In this document: positions 1-10,318 of the stretch, in pieces | How the letters are laid out: the number at the start of each line of letters is the position of its first letter | Position numbering within the stretch: position 1 is the first letter of the stretch | Source: Turnera subulata | Lineage: Eukaryota > Streptophyta > Magnoliopsida > Malpighiales > Passifloraceae | Assembly: GCA_028386065.3 (NCBI GenBank) | Contig: JAKUCV010004222.1 | Coordinates: 1 to 64,000, forward strand | Direction: 5' to 3' | Length of the DNA stretch: 64,000 nt | Program-made: the position numbers and the translations under genes | The notes under the pieces: generated by a model | What the model was told of the DNA's origin: nothing | Databases searched by the model: none | Seen by the model: only the letters and a program-made list of their open reading frames with translations

Positions 1-245
1 TATTCCGAGGCATAGTGAATCAGTTTTGATCTTGTCGTTCGGGTAGCAATGATGTGTTGCTAGACGCCGCTCTTTGTTTATGATTGTAAAATGAGATTTT
101 ACAATCATTGCCGGACGTTACAAGTGCCTACAGGGTCACACACATAGAACCGATGATTCGAACAGATGGTCGAACCGTGGTTGGACCATGGTTGGACCGT
201 GGTTGAACCGTGGTTGGACCATGGTTGAACCAGGGCCGGTTTTGG
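1..245 (+). mobile_element. LTR fragment, family X (unclassified)
   Basis: The first ~245 bases align by eye with 33452-33700: the same landmark words occur in the same order (gaggcatag, gtcgttcgggtagcaatgatg, ctagacgccgctctttg, acagggtcacacacatagaacc). Only the inner part of the family X sequence is present, cut by the window edge on the left and losing similarity after about 245. No coding capacity. The fuller copy at 32748-34150 sits beside a copia gag, which is why I call it LTR-like, but its lineage is not established. Confidence 0.6.
172..231 (+). repeat. 11-bp tandem repeat, about 5.4 copies
   Basis: Units of GACCGTGGTTG / GACCATGGTTG / AACCGTGGTTG run head to tail from 172 to 231. 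A rearranged version of the same array occurs in the related copy near 33626-33690, so the repeat belongs to the LTR family and is not a local expansion. Confidence 0.85.
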
Positions 246-410
246 ATCAATAATGATTGATCAGACATGAGTGGAGTGTTGTGTGTGTTGTGCTGGAAAG
301 AATGATGGGAGCTATATTATCTTGTCTAGGATATGGTTTAGTGGGTGATGGGCCAAAGGTGGTAGGCCATTGCTTGCAAGGAGCACAAGAGTAGGAGTGA
401 GGAAGAGGCC

Positions 411-1060
411 ATGACTTTTCCACCAATCAAAGGAGACAAGAAGTCCAAGTGGGACAAGTCTAATGGTGGCAAAACAATGCAGATAGAATGCGAATTGTGC
501 AAGGGAGCTCACAAATTCTATGACTGCCCATATAAAAACAAGATAAGTGCAATCTTAAAGGAGGCGGTGGGGGCCTCTTTAGGGGAGGAAAATGTCAAAG
601 AGGAGCAAGTTAGGATGGGGTCATTAAGGATCTTAAAGGCGTGCAAGTTAATAGACTAATGCCATAGGAAGGAGGCATGTTTCTTACAGTGCGACTTAGG
701 AGGCATGAGATTGATGATTTGATTGATGTTGGTGCTACTCACAACTTTCTTGTAGATGATAAAGCAAAGAAGTTGGACTTCAAAATTACCAAGGAGTTGA
801 GCATAACGAAGGCAATCAATACAGGTGCACAGCCTATCCATGGTGTGGCACAAGGTGTAGAGATTAACTTGGGTGATTAGCGAAGCAAAATCGAGTTGAC
901 CATATTTCTACTTCATAACTATCATATGATATTAGGGATGGAATTTTTCAAGAAGACAAATGCGTCTATTTTTGTAGGTTCTGGCCAAAATCATATGCCA
1001 AGAGGCATGAGTACTTGTGTGGTGTATACTAGACGAGAGAGCGGGAAGCTAAGGAAGTAA
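411..1060 (+). pseudogene. Ty3/gypsy (chromovirus-like) gag-protease relic
   Basis: Two broken ORFs carry the end of a Gag and the start of a Pol. The first (to 659) has a CCHC knuckle of the form C-x2-C-x3-H-x4-C (CELCKGAHKFYDC), the spacing common in plant chromoviruses. The second (677-880, continuing after a TAG at 878) has a retropepsin site DVGATHNF where the family has D-S/T-G-A, followed by a PIHGVAQGVEI flap region and, beyond the stop, HMILGMEFF, the usual end of the protease. The catalytic triplet is DVG, so the enzyme would probably be inactive. No RT, RNase H or integrase follows. Assignment to chromoviruses rests on motif resemblance only. Confidence 0.8.
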
Positions 1061-1379
1061 CTTTTTGCAGTCAAAAGGTCAACCTAGTGGGGTGTGCAGC
1101 ACCCCTGTATATATGGCCCAAGACCTTCCCCTTCCTTTCCGATGTGGGATTCCATCATACACTCTTTGTACACACACTTGAGCTTTGTATACTTGTGGGA
1201 AGTAATACAATTGATTTCATTCCTTCCAAACACTTGCTCGTTCTCTTATTGCCTTTTCTTATTCTTTCTCCAAGTGCTTTTAATGATGCAAGGCTGACCT
1301 AGGCTTGAGTTTGAGTGAAAATTGCCTAAGTGCCGCATGGGCTAGCATTCCAAAACTCTAAGTCCGTGCAAAAAAAATC
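1061..1379. other. non-coding, possible LTR tail
   Basis: Follows the gypsy protease relic. It has a TATA-like tatatatgg at 1109 and CT-rich stretches like those near the ends of plant gypsy LTRs. The short ORFs at 1087-1302 have no recognisable motif. No firm assignment. Confidence 0.3.
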
Positions 1380-2660
1380 AAACTGAGAAATAAGAGGTGA
1401 GTAGTAATGTGCACGAAATTACACATAGTTCATAGTATGTTTTACAGTTTTTTGGGCATTGCATTTAGGTAGCAGAAAACTTTCTTTTGTGCCATATTTG
1501 ATTCCTTTGATCTATACCCAGTCACACCTGTATTTAACCCCTTTTTGGAGAGGAAGTCCATGATTCCAGCTCAAAATCAAGAGGCACCATGGAAAGCTCT
1601 ATTTTAGTACAATTTGTGTGTCAGACAGTATCCCTCACAGTGTGCTGTCGAAAAGCGGATCCATAAGAGAATGCACGTGGACACTCCTAGGATAAAAAGA
1701 GGACCTAGCTGCTTGATTTTTAGAAGAAAACTTATTGATCAAGGATTTTACAATGAGACTTTGGCATCTTATAAATAAAAAAGAAAACCCTAAGGAGGAG
1801 GCATCGATTATTCATGCAAAAGTACTTTCTGAGTAGCAGGAATTGGAGAATTTCGGCAGAGAAAAAAGTGAAGAACTCAACCTTGCTTTTGCCAGCTTTT
1901 TATCTTGGTTTGTAACGTGTCAACATCTTCTATAATTTTTGTTACTTTTTCCATTTTCATGAACTAAATCCTTTACCTACGTCTAAGAGATGTAACTATT
2001 GTCGTTTACCTTGGTTATTTATTCCGATTTGGTTTATTTAATTTTTTTTCTATCTTGATTTACTTTACTACGTGCTTTATATTGTTATTGAATTGACCAC
2101 TCTTTAGAACTTTCTTAGACAACAGAGTGAAGAACCGACAGGTGAAACAAGGAAATCTTAAAAACTGTAGTAAACTTTTAATTAACTGATCGTCGATAGG
2201 AACTTAGGTTAATTGAGAATAGCAACGCTTGCACAACATGTTATGCATCCTAGGTTAGGTTACACGGGCAAAAGCGGGTAATTTAAGACTAGGGTAGGAA
2301 TATAATTTAGCTACCCAGTTGTATTTATTTAAGGTTAAGTTGCTCTTCAAGGTAGGTGTTTTTGATATTCCAAGGACGAATAGTTGCTAGGTAGTTAGAC
2401 ATTAGTGAACCCCAGACGACTTAGATTCTCATCCATCTGATTTTCACCTATCTAATTTCGAGTTATTTAGTTTATCTCTTGCTTCAGTTACTTTTCGAAT
2501 CCCCATCTTGAATCATTTCTGTGCGAAATTTATTTAATTTTTATTTTAGCCTAAATAATTGGTTTGCTAAGGATGGTGTTGTTCACTTGGTCTCTGTGGA
2601 TGACCTTGTTTGTTGCAACGTACTGTGCACTTGTAATAAAATCTACATCAAGTATGCAAG
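1380..2660 (+). mobile_element. probable Ty3/gypsy LTR/leader sequence (Ogre/Tat/Athila style)
   Basis: Non-coding sequence with the layout of a long plant gypsy LTR: a TATA motif at about 1769 (cttataaataaaaaag) followed by a T-rich transcribed leader, then near the right end a segment with ggtctctgtggatgacc and tgcacttgtaataaaatct, phrases I associate with the U5 end of Ogre/Athila-type LTRs. No second copy lies in the window, so it would be a solo LTR or fragment. Boundaries are approximate and the family call is from recognition, not alignment. Confidence 0.4.
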
Positions 2661-3989
2661 CAACGGAAGCAACAACGGCATTATGTGTTGTGACACAGAT
2701 GGCGAGGGTGGCAGGAGTCATGAAACCTTTGAAGATTAATTTCTTAAAGGAGATCAAACTTGTAGGTGCTTCACCAAAGGCAAGTCCAGAAAGTGAAGAC
2801 AAGAAGACGAACTCTTCACAAGGAGACGGTGATGGTTGTGGTGGTGGACACCATGTGGAAGCACAAGGTTGCAAGAAGAGTGACCAAGGTGCATGTTCGT
2901 GTGTAGTGTAATGGCAACCAGAGATAGCCAAGTCAAATGAAGTTTTGGAGGTACAAGAGATGGCGGATTCCAAGTACTTCAAAACATATTGTGGCGCACA
3001 TCATTCATTAGCATGGACAAAGAGCTCAAGAACTTAGCCCTTTGCAATGGTATAAAGAGTGTGCAAAGGCAAGGTGGGAGTGTAAGCATCGGACGAACAA
3101 TTTCAAGGAGCGAGTTGATGTGCATCATTGGATTGCAATGAGGGCGTTGCAAGAATAGGTGGTGGAGGATGTCATGGGAAGAGAGCCCAAGGCATATGGG
3201 AAACCCGCGAAGCCCGATTATGTGTGTGGTGGTTGGGCTTATCTTGTTTTAAATTTGAAATGGTCATTTCAAGTTAGATAAAATAAGTTTTTAATTGAAT
3301 TTAAGGTAGCTTGGATATTTAGTATAGTTTGAATTAGTTTGAATTCAAATAGAAGGATAAGATAACTTAGTTTGAAACTTAGAGTGTATTGTATTTAGTA
3401 ATATAATACATAAAATTTCTCCATATTCCTTTCTCTTTCCCTTTCCATTCTCTCTATACTTATATTCGTATGTTGATCAAGTTGAGGCTTGAATCTCATA
3501 AGCGTCATTTGCCTTAAACTTTGTGCCCATGACACTAGAGGATGGATTTAAGAGGATTGGGAAGATTTATTGTATGATGATAACAAAGAGCAAAAAACAC
3601 CTTTACGGTTCACCTTGAGAATTGGACTAGAAGTTGTAAAAACAAATTAAAGGTAGCAACAATCATGGATTGGAGAATCTCCCTCAACCTGGACCATTTT
3701 CAACCAAAAAAGATTAAGGTTACACCAAATATTTATAGCAAGCGATGTTGCTAGCGACCCAGTAATGCAGATATCCGTTGCGTGTTAATTCTATCCTTTT
3801 TCCTTCTTCAACCTCTTAATTAGTCATCCATTTTGATTCCAATTCAAAGAAACAATTGGACAAATTAAAAATCATGTGGCTTCGATCAATCCTTTTTGCA
3901 GAGAATTTCCGTCATTCATTTCCATTTCTGCTCTTGTTAAAAATAGTAAAGCACTCTTTCACTTTGTGGATGAATTCACAGTTAAGAAT
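2661..3989. other. unassigned region with short ORFs
   Basis: An open frame at 2564-2911 and its minus-strand counterpart show no known domain, no signal peptide and no coherent codon pattern. From about 3240 the sequence is AT-rich with repeated gtttgaatt/gaattcaaat words and a CT-rich segment at 3420-3460, again LTR-like. I see no supported gene here. Confidence 0.4.
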
Positions 3990-4000
3990 CAGATCATGTG

Positions 4001-4011
4001 GATATAAATAT
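4001..4011 (+). promoter_or_regulatory. TATA box upstream of the secreted-peptide ORF
   Basis: The word gatataaatat lies about 70 bp upstream of the ATG at 4073. That leaves room for a start site near 4030-4040 and a short 5' leader. It favours the ATG at 4073 over the upstream GTG-initiated extension of the same frame, which would overlap the TATA box itself. Confidence 0.5.
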
Positions 4012-4072
4012 AGTAAACTTCACTGCTAGCCAGCATTTTGTACATAAAGAAAGCACTCCACAGATCTCTTTA

Positions 4073-4435
4073 ATGGATTCATCAACTCCGTCATCATTTC
4101 AGTGTCTCTTGGTATATTGTCTGATGATCATGTTGGTAGTGGCTAACGCGGTAAAAGCTGAAGCCCATATATTTTTTCCCAGCCGTGGAAGAATTCTCCT
4201 TAGGGGATTGCAAACTGGGGAATATGATTATCCCGGGTTAGGAGGCATTGGCAGTTCCCTATCCAAGTATAAGATGGAAGATAACTTCGTGGAGGGACGG
4301 CCTATCCGGTATTACCCAAATAATATGCCACATTCCTCTCAGAGAATGCTTAAGCCACTACCGATTAGGCCCCGTTATCATCGAAATTTGGCGAGAAGAT
4401 TTCTCCGGCCGGGGATGACGTCCACCGAAAAATAA
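4073..4435 (+). CDS. putative small secreted basic peptide precursor (120 aa), unrecognised family
   Basis: An intact 120-codon ORF outside any recognised transposon. The N-terminus looks like a signal peptide: a short polar start, a hydrophobic core at about residues 11-27 (CLLVYCLMIMLVVANAV), then VKAEA as a likely cleavage context. The mature part is basic and cysteine-free. It contains RGRILLRG (38-45), then an acidic-tyrosine word EYDYPG at 50-55, and an Arg/Pro-rich tail (about 85-117). EYDYPG resembles the Asp-Tyr sulfation context of secreted plant peptides such as PSY, RGF and CIF, but the flanking residues do not match any of those cores, so this is resemblance only. Just downstream, a different frame encodes eight consecutive His codons (about 4455-4478), so a frameshift or missed splice extending the protein is possible. 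ATG 4073 fits the TATA box at 4001. Confidence 0.45.
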   Translation: MDSSTPSSFQCLLVYCLMIMLVVANAVKAEAHIFFPSRGRILLRGLQTGEYDYPGLGGIGSSLSKYKMEDNFVEGRPIRYYPNNMPHSSQRMLKPLPIRPRYHRNLARRFLRPGMTSTEK

Positions 4436-6192
4436 TGGTTTCGCGGGTGCATGCAGTCACCATCACCACCACCACCACCATGACCAATATCATCCCGGTG
4501 AAGGAATTTTTCAATATGGACGCCCAAAATTACTTGGTTTGTCATCCTATATATATATATACCATCTTTCAGACGGATTAGTTCGGAGCTAGCTTTTCCT
4601 CAACTATCAGACATTTTTTGCACGAGCCATGTAAATAGTTTTGGGTATCTTTGTATGGTTTCTGGTTTTACATTTTTTTTCTACCAGGAATAGACTGTAA
4701 TAACGTGATACATTTGCCATGGTTGGCTTCCTTTCTCCACTTCAGTCAGAATTGCTTATTGGGCATTTTTCAAACTATGGATATAGGTTACCTGAAGGAT
4801 AACGTTTATCAAATTTTGTGTAGATTGTGCAACACTTTCATTTATCATGGGAAAGTAATATATTTTAATCCACAACAATAGTTGTACATTGGGGCAATCT
4901 GGTGACTGCGGACGATAGTCTCCCTTCGCTTTCTCCGAATTTAACTTTGGGCCAAGATTAACCAGTGTCTACTCTATCTTAAAAAAAAAAAAAAAAAAAT
5001 CGTTGGGGCTTAAAAACTGGGGAGTTCATGCGTATTTTGTTAATAGACAATGGTTTATCTTATGTTATTTTGGTTATGAATGGAGTATGGTTTACTCTTG
5101 ATAAAAATTAAAAATAATTAATTAAAAATAAAAAGTAAAACATTTCACTAGAGGAGATATGAGATGTGTTTTTTTCTTTCTTTTTTCATTTTCTGCTCAA
5201 ATGGGGTTAGGTATACCTACTTTCCTGTTTGACTCGCACATAACTTGTCCACTGTATTTAGCATATAAAAAAAAAAAAAAACTTGTCCACTGTACTGACT
5301 CGGGCCGTGGATTATCACTTACGTAAACCAGTTATTAATCACACTAGTCATTGTCTCCGTGTTACACACGGGATGAGCCGAGTGGTGACGTAAACATCAA
5401 AATATAAATATATAAAAATATTTCTAAATATATATTAAAATACAACACATATTATCATAACATATAAATTATTAACCTTTTACCTAATGTAAATGAATGA
5501 AATTGAGTAAATAAATTAAAAAATTAATTAACTCAACATTAAAGTTTAAGCTATATTAAATTTTTAATATATTTTAGGAAATTAATATATATAATTATAA
5601 TACTAAATTTATTTTTATTAAGTAAGAGTATTTAAAATTTTTGATATAAATTAATCTTTTTAAAAAATTAAAATGTATCCATACCAATTTTTTGGCCTAC
5701 AATGCGGGTTACGAAAATTGTTAAGATAAATTATTTTTAAAAAATACCAAAAACTATTACCAAATTTTGACACATAACTGTCTAATCAAGTTACATTGTA
5801 CTAAGGGAAGTTCATTTATTTTACAAATAACCTTTATGATAGCCAAAAGAAAACCTTTAAAATTAAATATGGTAAAAATACAATGGGAAAACTATTAAAA
5901 TTTTTAATATCTTAAACTTAAAAATCTATTAATTTTCATAATACATTTTACGAAATCTAATATATATTTTATAAAATATTTTACATTTCCAATTTGTTAT
6001 GATTTACTATGTTTTATTGAGTGGCCAAGTAGATATAATATTTTAAAAAAATGTCAACAAAAAATTATTTTATATAGTAGTAAAGAATTATTTAGAAAAA
6101 ATAAAATTAAGGAGGATAAATTTACAACACAATAACGTCCTATATATATAAAAAAAAAAGTTTATGGTACCCCAATCATATCAGGAGGAATT
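4436..6192. other. AT-rich intergenic DNA
   Basis: Strongly AT-rich with a poly-A run at 4981-4999 and many homopolymeric tracts between 5400 and 6170. No supported ORF; the frame at 4651-4881 has no domain. It contains a repeat shared with 47.06-47.40 kb (see 5160-5390) and ends at the left terminus of element A. Confidence 0.6.
5160..5390 (+). repeat. dispersed repeat shared with 47060-47400, carrying a residual SINE-like insertion
   Basis: This segment aligns by eye with 47060-47400 (shared words gctca-atgg, cctacttt, tttgactcg, acataacttgt, ccagttattaatc versus gtactattaatc). At the matching internal position both copies have an A-tailed insertion flanked by the same target duplication. 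Here the insertion is only about 24 bp (5257-5280, ten bases plus poly-A) between AACTTGTCCACTGTA at 5242-5256 and at 5280-5294. Confidence 0.6.
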
Positions 6193-7358
6193 TGTTAGCC
6201 CAGATAGGCCTGGGGGGGGGGGGGGGGGGNTTCTTCACAAACCACTCACCCGCAGAACAAACAGTGATCACAAGCAGATTTATAAGAGAGTAGAGGGATG
6301 AAAGAATATGACACAGTGATTTTAGAGTAGTTACCCCTCACCAGGTACTCCACCACCTAAAAGACCCTCCTTTAGGATTTCAAACCCTCACTAACTTAGG
6401 CTTTTGCGGGATCAGCCTCAACCTATTACAGAAACCAAGCTTTTGCAGGCTAAGCTCTAACCTTTACAAGTTTTTCCCAGACTAAACTCTAACCTTTACA
6501 AGAAACAAGCTTTTGCAGGCTCAACTCAAACCTTTACAAGTTTTCCCCAAGCTAAACTCTAACCTTTCCCCAAATCTAACCCTAGATTTGAGATCCCAAC
6601 AAAACTACACACTAGTCTTGCCTAAAACACTACCCTTTGGAACAACTTGTTGAACAAGAACAAACTCAAGTGTAAGCTCAACAAATAACTCAGGTGTAAG
6701 CACAATTGCAGACATCAAAGCACTTTTCAAATTGGCTGGGATGTTTTCCAAGAAGCATTCCTCCTCCTTATATAGAGCTTGACCAAGTGGGAGTAGGTAG
6801 GAAGATCTTCATCCAACGGATCTAAAGTACTCTTCAGCTCTTCATCCAACGGCTATGTGGTGCAAATCAGTCTTCAGAGTTGACTCCACAATCCACTAGC
6901 TGGTGCTGGGTTCATTTCAGGAAGTCCACTCTCTTTGCAGCTCAACTAATTGAAAACATTCCATTTTTAGCAATCCGGGACCATAAGTGTGGACCACAAT
7001 TGATAATTGAGCTTGTAGGTGAGAGATAAGTGTTGCAGGTCTTCATCTCTATCACGGACCACTTTCTCTGCCCGTTGGAGTAGTTGGGGGTTGAGCATTA
7101 ACGCTGTAAGGACCACCTGGGCCACCAGTATCTTGCAGCAGGACCACTTCAGATGTTGACAGTAAAGTGTGGTTTCTTCCAAAAACCAAGTCTCGTGGTT
7201 TTTGTGTGGTTCTTGTAAGAAACCACGCTGCATGTTATTCAACACAAACATATGCAAACATCTAACCAGGTTTGTTATTCATCAAAATCAAAAGATAATT
7301 ATTCATTAAACATGATTTGTCATTAATAATCCATATTAAGCTCATGTTTAGGTCATCA
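6193..7358 (-). repeat. element A 3' LTR
   Basis: Starts tgttagccc and ends ggtcatca on the plus strand, so TG...CA in element orientation. It abuts the polypurine tract at 7359-7372. It is 1166 bp but lacks about 50 bp found in the sister LTR at 22193, exactly at a poly-G run that ends in an assembly N (6230). It shares LTR-specific variants with the element B 3' LTR, not with its own 5' LTR. Confidence 0.9.
6211..6230 (+). repeat. poly-G tract ending in an assembly N
   Basis: A run of G (t followed by about 18 G) ends in a single N at 6230, after which the LTR resumes about 50 bp further along than in the sister copy at 22193. This marks a collapsed or failed assembly join at the homopolymer near the U5 end of the LTR. 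Confidence 0.9.
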
Positions 7359-8045
7359 ATCTCCCCCTTTTTGATGATGACAAACATTGTGTCGGTTACT
7401 GCAAAAACTAGGGTTAGTTAAGATATCACAATAAGTAAGCACACTCCCCCTGAATTATTGATCCCCTTATATCAAACATTTTTGTGCTCTAAGCACCATT
7501 GGCTAGTCTGCTTAGCCAAAATACTCCCCCTGCAAATAACAACATCTTCTTGCAAATAATTTTTAGCAGAGTATAGCGCAACAGCAAGAAATAGTTTAAA
7601 TTATAACATTTTTTCTCCCCTTTTCTTTTTTCTCCCCTCTTCATAATCATAGCACTATTTTCTCCCCCTTTTGGCATCAACAAAAAGTATAAGGGTAAAG
7701 GGTAAAATAAGAGACAAGATTAGTGCAATAGGAACTTAAGATTAATATTCAAAAAAGAAACACCATATAGCATAAGGTAACAACCAGATAACAGAACCAA
7801 ACAAGGTCCGAAAGAGAAACCACGATAAAGACCAACATAAGAACCAATAATAAACCAGCCTAAAAACCAAGTAAGGAACCATGCGTAAAACCATGAGGTA
7901 CGCAAAATACAAATGCATGTCCTAGGGGCATCAGGCAGTTGAGTGCATCACTCATCATCAGTATCAGACTCAAGAAGAGAGACAATCTGATCCAGAGAAT
8001 CCATCACTTTTTCTTCAAGATCGTCGATCTGCTAGTTGATTTCCT
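7359..8045 (-). other. element A 3' untranslated and polypurine region
   Basis: In element orientation this stretch has a series of purine blocks of the AGGGGGAG type. On the plus strand they appear as ctccccc at 7361, 7444, 7524 and 7662, with weaker ones at 7471, 7611 and 7631. The last one adjoins the LTR and is the probable polypurine tract. A conserved aaaagggggagat...gatgatgacaaa context resembles elements C and the nested TR-GAG element. The ORFs here (7489-7905) are not credible genes. Confidence 0.7.
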
Positions 8046-10318
8046 CTAAGGTACCTCAATAGCATCCATCCGAACCATCAGATCTTCTTTTTCAGATACC
8101 TTACCCTTGGTCTTCTTTATTACAACAAATTTCCCTTCTGCACTAGGTTTGATACTCATTTTGGACAAAGTTTGAGTACTGATCTGGATAGGGTTCTCGG
8201 GTTCATCTGCCTCAGAAGGAGACTTGGAAAATTTGCAGGCTAGTAGTGTGATTAAGCCTCCGAGACATGGCACTTTGCATGTGGCCATATGATGCAGGAA
8301 GAGAGTCCTAGAGCAAATGGGGGTTCTTTTTAGGATGCAGGCCAAATTCCACTAATCACAGTGTTTTACAGTGGTTTGATGATAAGGTCGAGGTAAAACC
8401 ACCCTGGTGATCATGTACATGAGAACTCTATGCTGAGGAGACAAAGCTCTGTACTTGCTCCTTCGATTGGAGGATCCAAACAGAATCTTGTTGGCTTCAG
8501 TGTCAGTAGGGGTTCTCGTGTGATGCTTCACATAATCATAGACAACCTTAAGCTTGTCGAGCTTGAGCTTAAGCACTTCAGTGATGTCATCAGCAGTGAT
8601 CTTCACAGTTTTGCTCCTGATGCTGGTTGTAATTATCTTGGTAGCATCAAAAGTATTCGTGGTTGACTTCAGATTCTTGTAGAACTCCCTTGTCACAGTC
8701 TTGTATGCCTTGGCTTTGAGAGTTGCCATATAGCCAAGATTAACCTTCTTTAGAATTTGAGAGACACCAAGCTCCTCAAATTCTTCCATCACCACAGTGT
8801 GTGATGAATAGAAAGCAGAAGTCTTAACTTTGCGCTTCTTCTTAGCATATTTATTATCTGTTTTGGCCTTCTTCTTTGGAGGTTTGGCAGAAGTTTCTTC
8901 ATCATCTTTTGGGTCATCATCTTCATTACAATCATCATTGTCATCAGCAGAGCCCCCTTTATCTTCTTCATCATCATTGTCGTCTTCAAAGTCTGAGTCA
9001 TTGTCAGATTCATCACTTCTTTTCCTTCTCTTTGAAGCCTCTGAATCATCAGATGCCTCTGCCTCAGACTTGCCATTCTCTGATTTTGATTCATCCTCTG
9101 AATCATCATCTGACTCTGGCTCTCGTTCTGGTTCGGGCTCACCAACCTTTCTTTTTCCCTTCTGCCTTAGACATTAGTTTCGAGGTTGGTTTCTTTGAAA
9201 CCACCTCAAGAGTTGATTCCTGAATGGAAATCCCAGTGTTCTTGTTAGGAGTGGCTGATTGCCGCTTCCTTTTCTTCTGTCCAGTAGTCTCAATGTTGGT
9301 GACTGACTCCGAAATAGGTGTCTCCTTTGGAATCTCAGTTGGTTTCTTAGAAACCACAGGATTCTTCTCAACCGTAGAAGCAACAGCTTCTTTGCTTACT
9401 TTCAGCACAGTCGCCATCAGACCTTCTTCATCCTCTTCTAGCTCTTGCTAGGCAAATTGAGATCAATAGTGTGTGTCTGTGGCATGGTTTAGGTAGGTGA
9501 AACCACAGCTGAAACCACATCGGAAACCAAGTTGGTCTTATCACCAACTTCACGACTTGCCTTCTCAGTAGTATCTAGCAGTTCAGTTCCTTCACGCAAT
9601 GCTTTGTAGTAGGCTTCTTCTTCTTCTTTAGAGGGTGTTCGGATGAGGCTTTCTGGAAGAGTATGGCCTTTGATGATAAACTCTGAAATCATATCCCCAA
9701 ATTCCTCTATTTTCTTTTCACGAAATATTTTGGGATCAGGACCAGGTGGAATTACTATATGCTTAACAAAGTTATCAATCATTGATGTGACCATGCTGGG
9801 GGTAAGCACAGGAGGGTCTTCTGTAAGTATGGTTGTTGTGCTAGCACTAGGTTTATCAATGGTGGTGTGTGGGATGGTTTCCTCACTGTCTTTAGGTGTA
9901 GGAACACGATAACTGATAGGATCTGGACATAAGAGGTCAGTTTGAGGTGTATTACCAATGGGAGGTGTTTTGAGCCATGAGGGTGCAGAAAACCTTTTAA
10001 GAACAGTGCTTTTTTCTATGGTTGGCCAAGGCTCTCGATTAAGCCAAACTTTTTCAGATCCCTTCTGACTTTCTTGCTTTTCCCAAGCCTCCTTGAACTT
10101 CTCTGATTCATCAGCCTCTATAGCAGCAGATGGAGTGGTACTAAGCTCCTCCATCTCCTTTTGTTCATGCATCTTCTTGAGTTATGCAAGTTTGGCAACA
10201 TCAATCTCTTCTCGATTTTGTGGCTTAGGTTTGGTAGTGTTTGAGGTGGAAGAGGTTTGTTTAGAAACATGCTTCTTAGACTTGGATGTTCTAGTGTTTC
10301 TCTTCCTCATCTTGTGAG
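8046..10318 (-). pseudogene. element A third ORF (SIRE-type 3' ORF, sometimes called env-like)
   Basis: A disrupted reading frame downstream of pol, collinear with a better preserved copy in element B (24126-26422). Starting near 10311 it encodes a Lys/Arg-rich start and then a Ser/Thr/Pro/Glu-rich region with a stretch containing VTSMIDNFVKHIVIPPG. An acidic/basic low-complexity segment follows (about 8880-9420). Last comes a globular region at 8352-8795 with SPQHRVLMYMITRVVLPR that matches a segment of the element C ORF. Stops and frameshifts separate the pieces at about 10173, 9485, 9140 and 8350. I see no signal peptide or clear membrane segment, so the name env-like is positional only. 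The role is unknown. Confidence 0.7.

Noticed and set aside
2564..2911. 115-aa candidate gene
   Set aside because: Begins inside LTR-like sequence, both strands are open, and no domain or promoter is visible.
6967..7257. 96-aa minus-strand ORF found in two LTRs (also 21764-22054)
   Set aside because: Lies in LTRs; most differences between copies change the residue, and the other LTRs do not keep the frame open.
8830..9223. Ser-rich plus-strand ORFs
   Set aside because: Antisense shadows of the acidic/basic low-complexity part of the element A third ORF.
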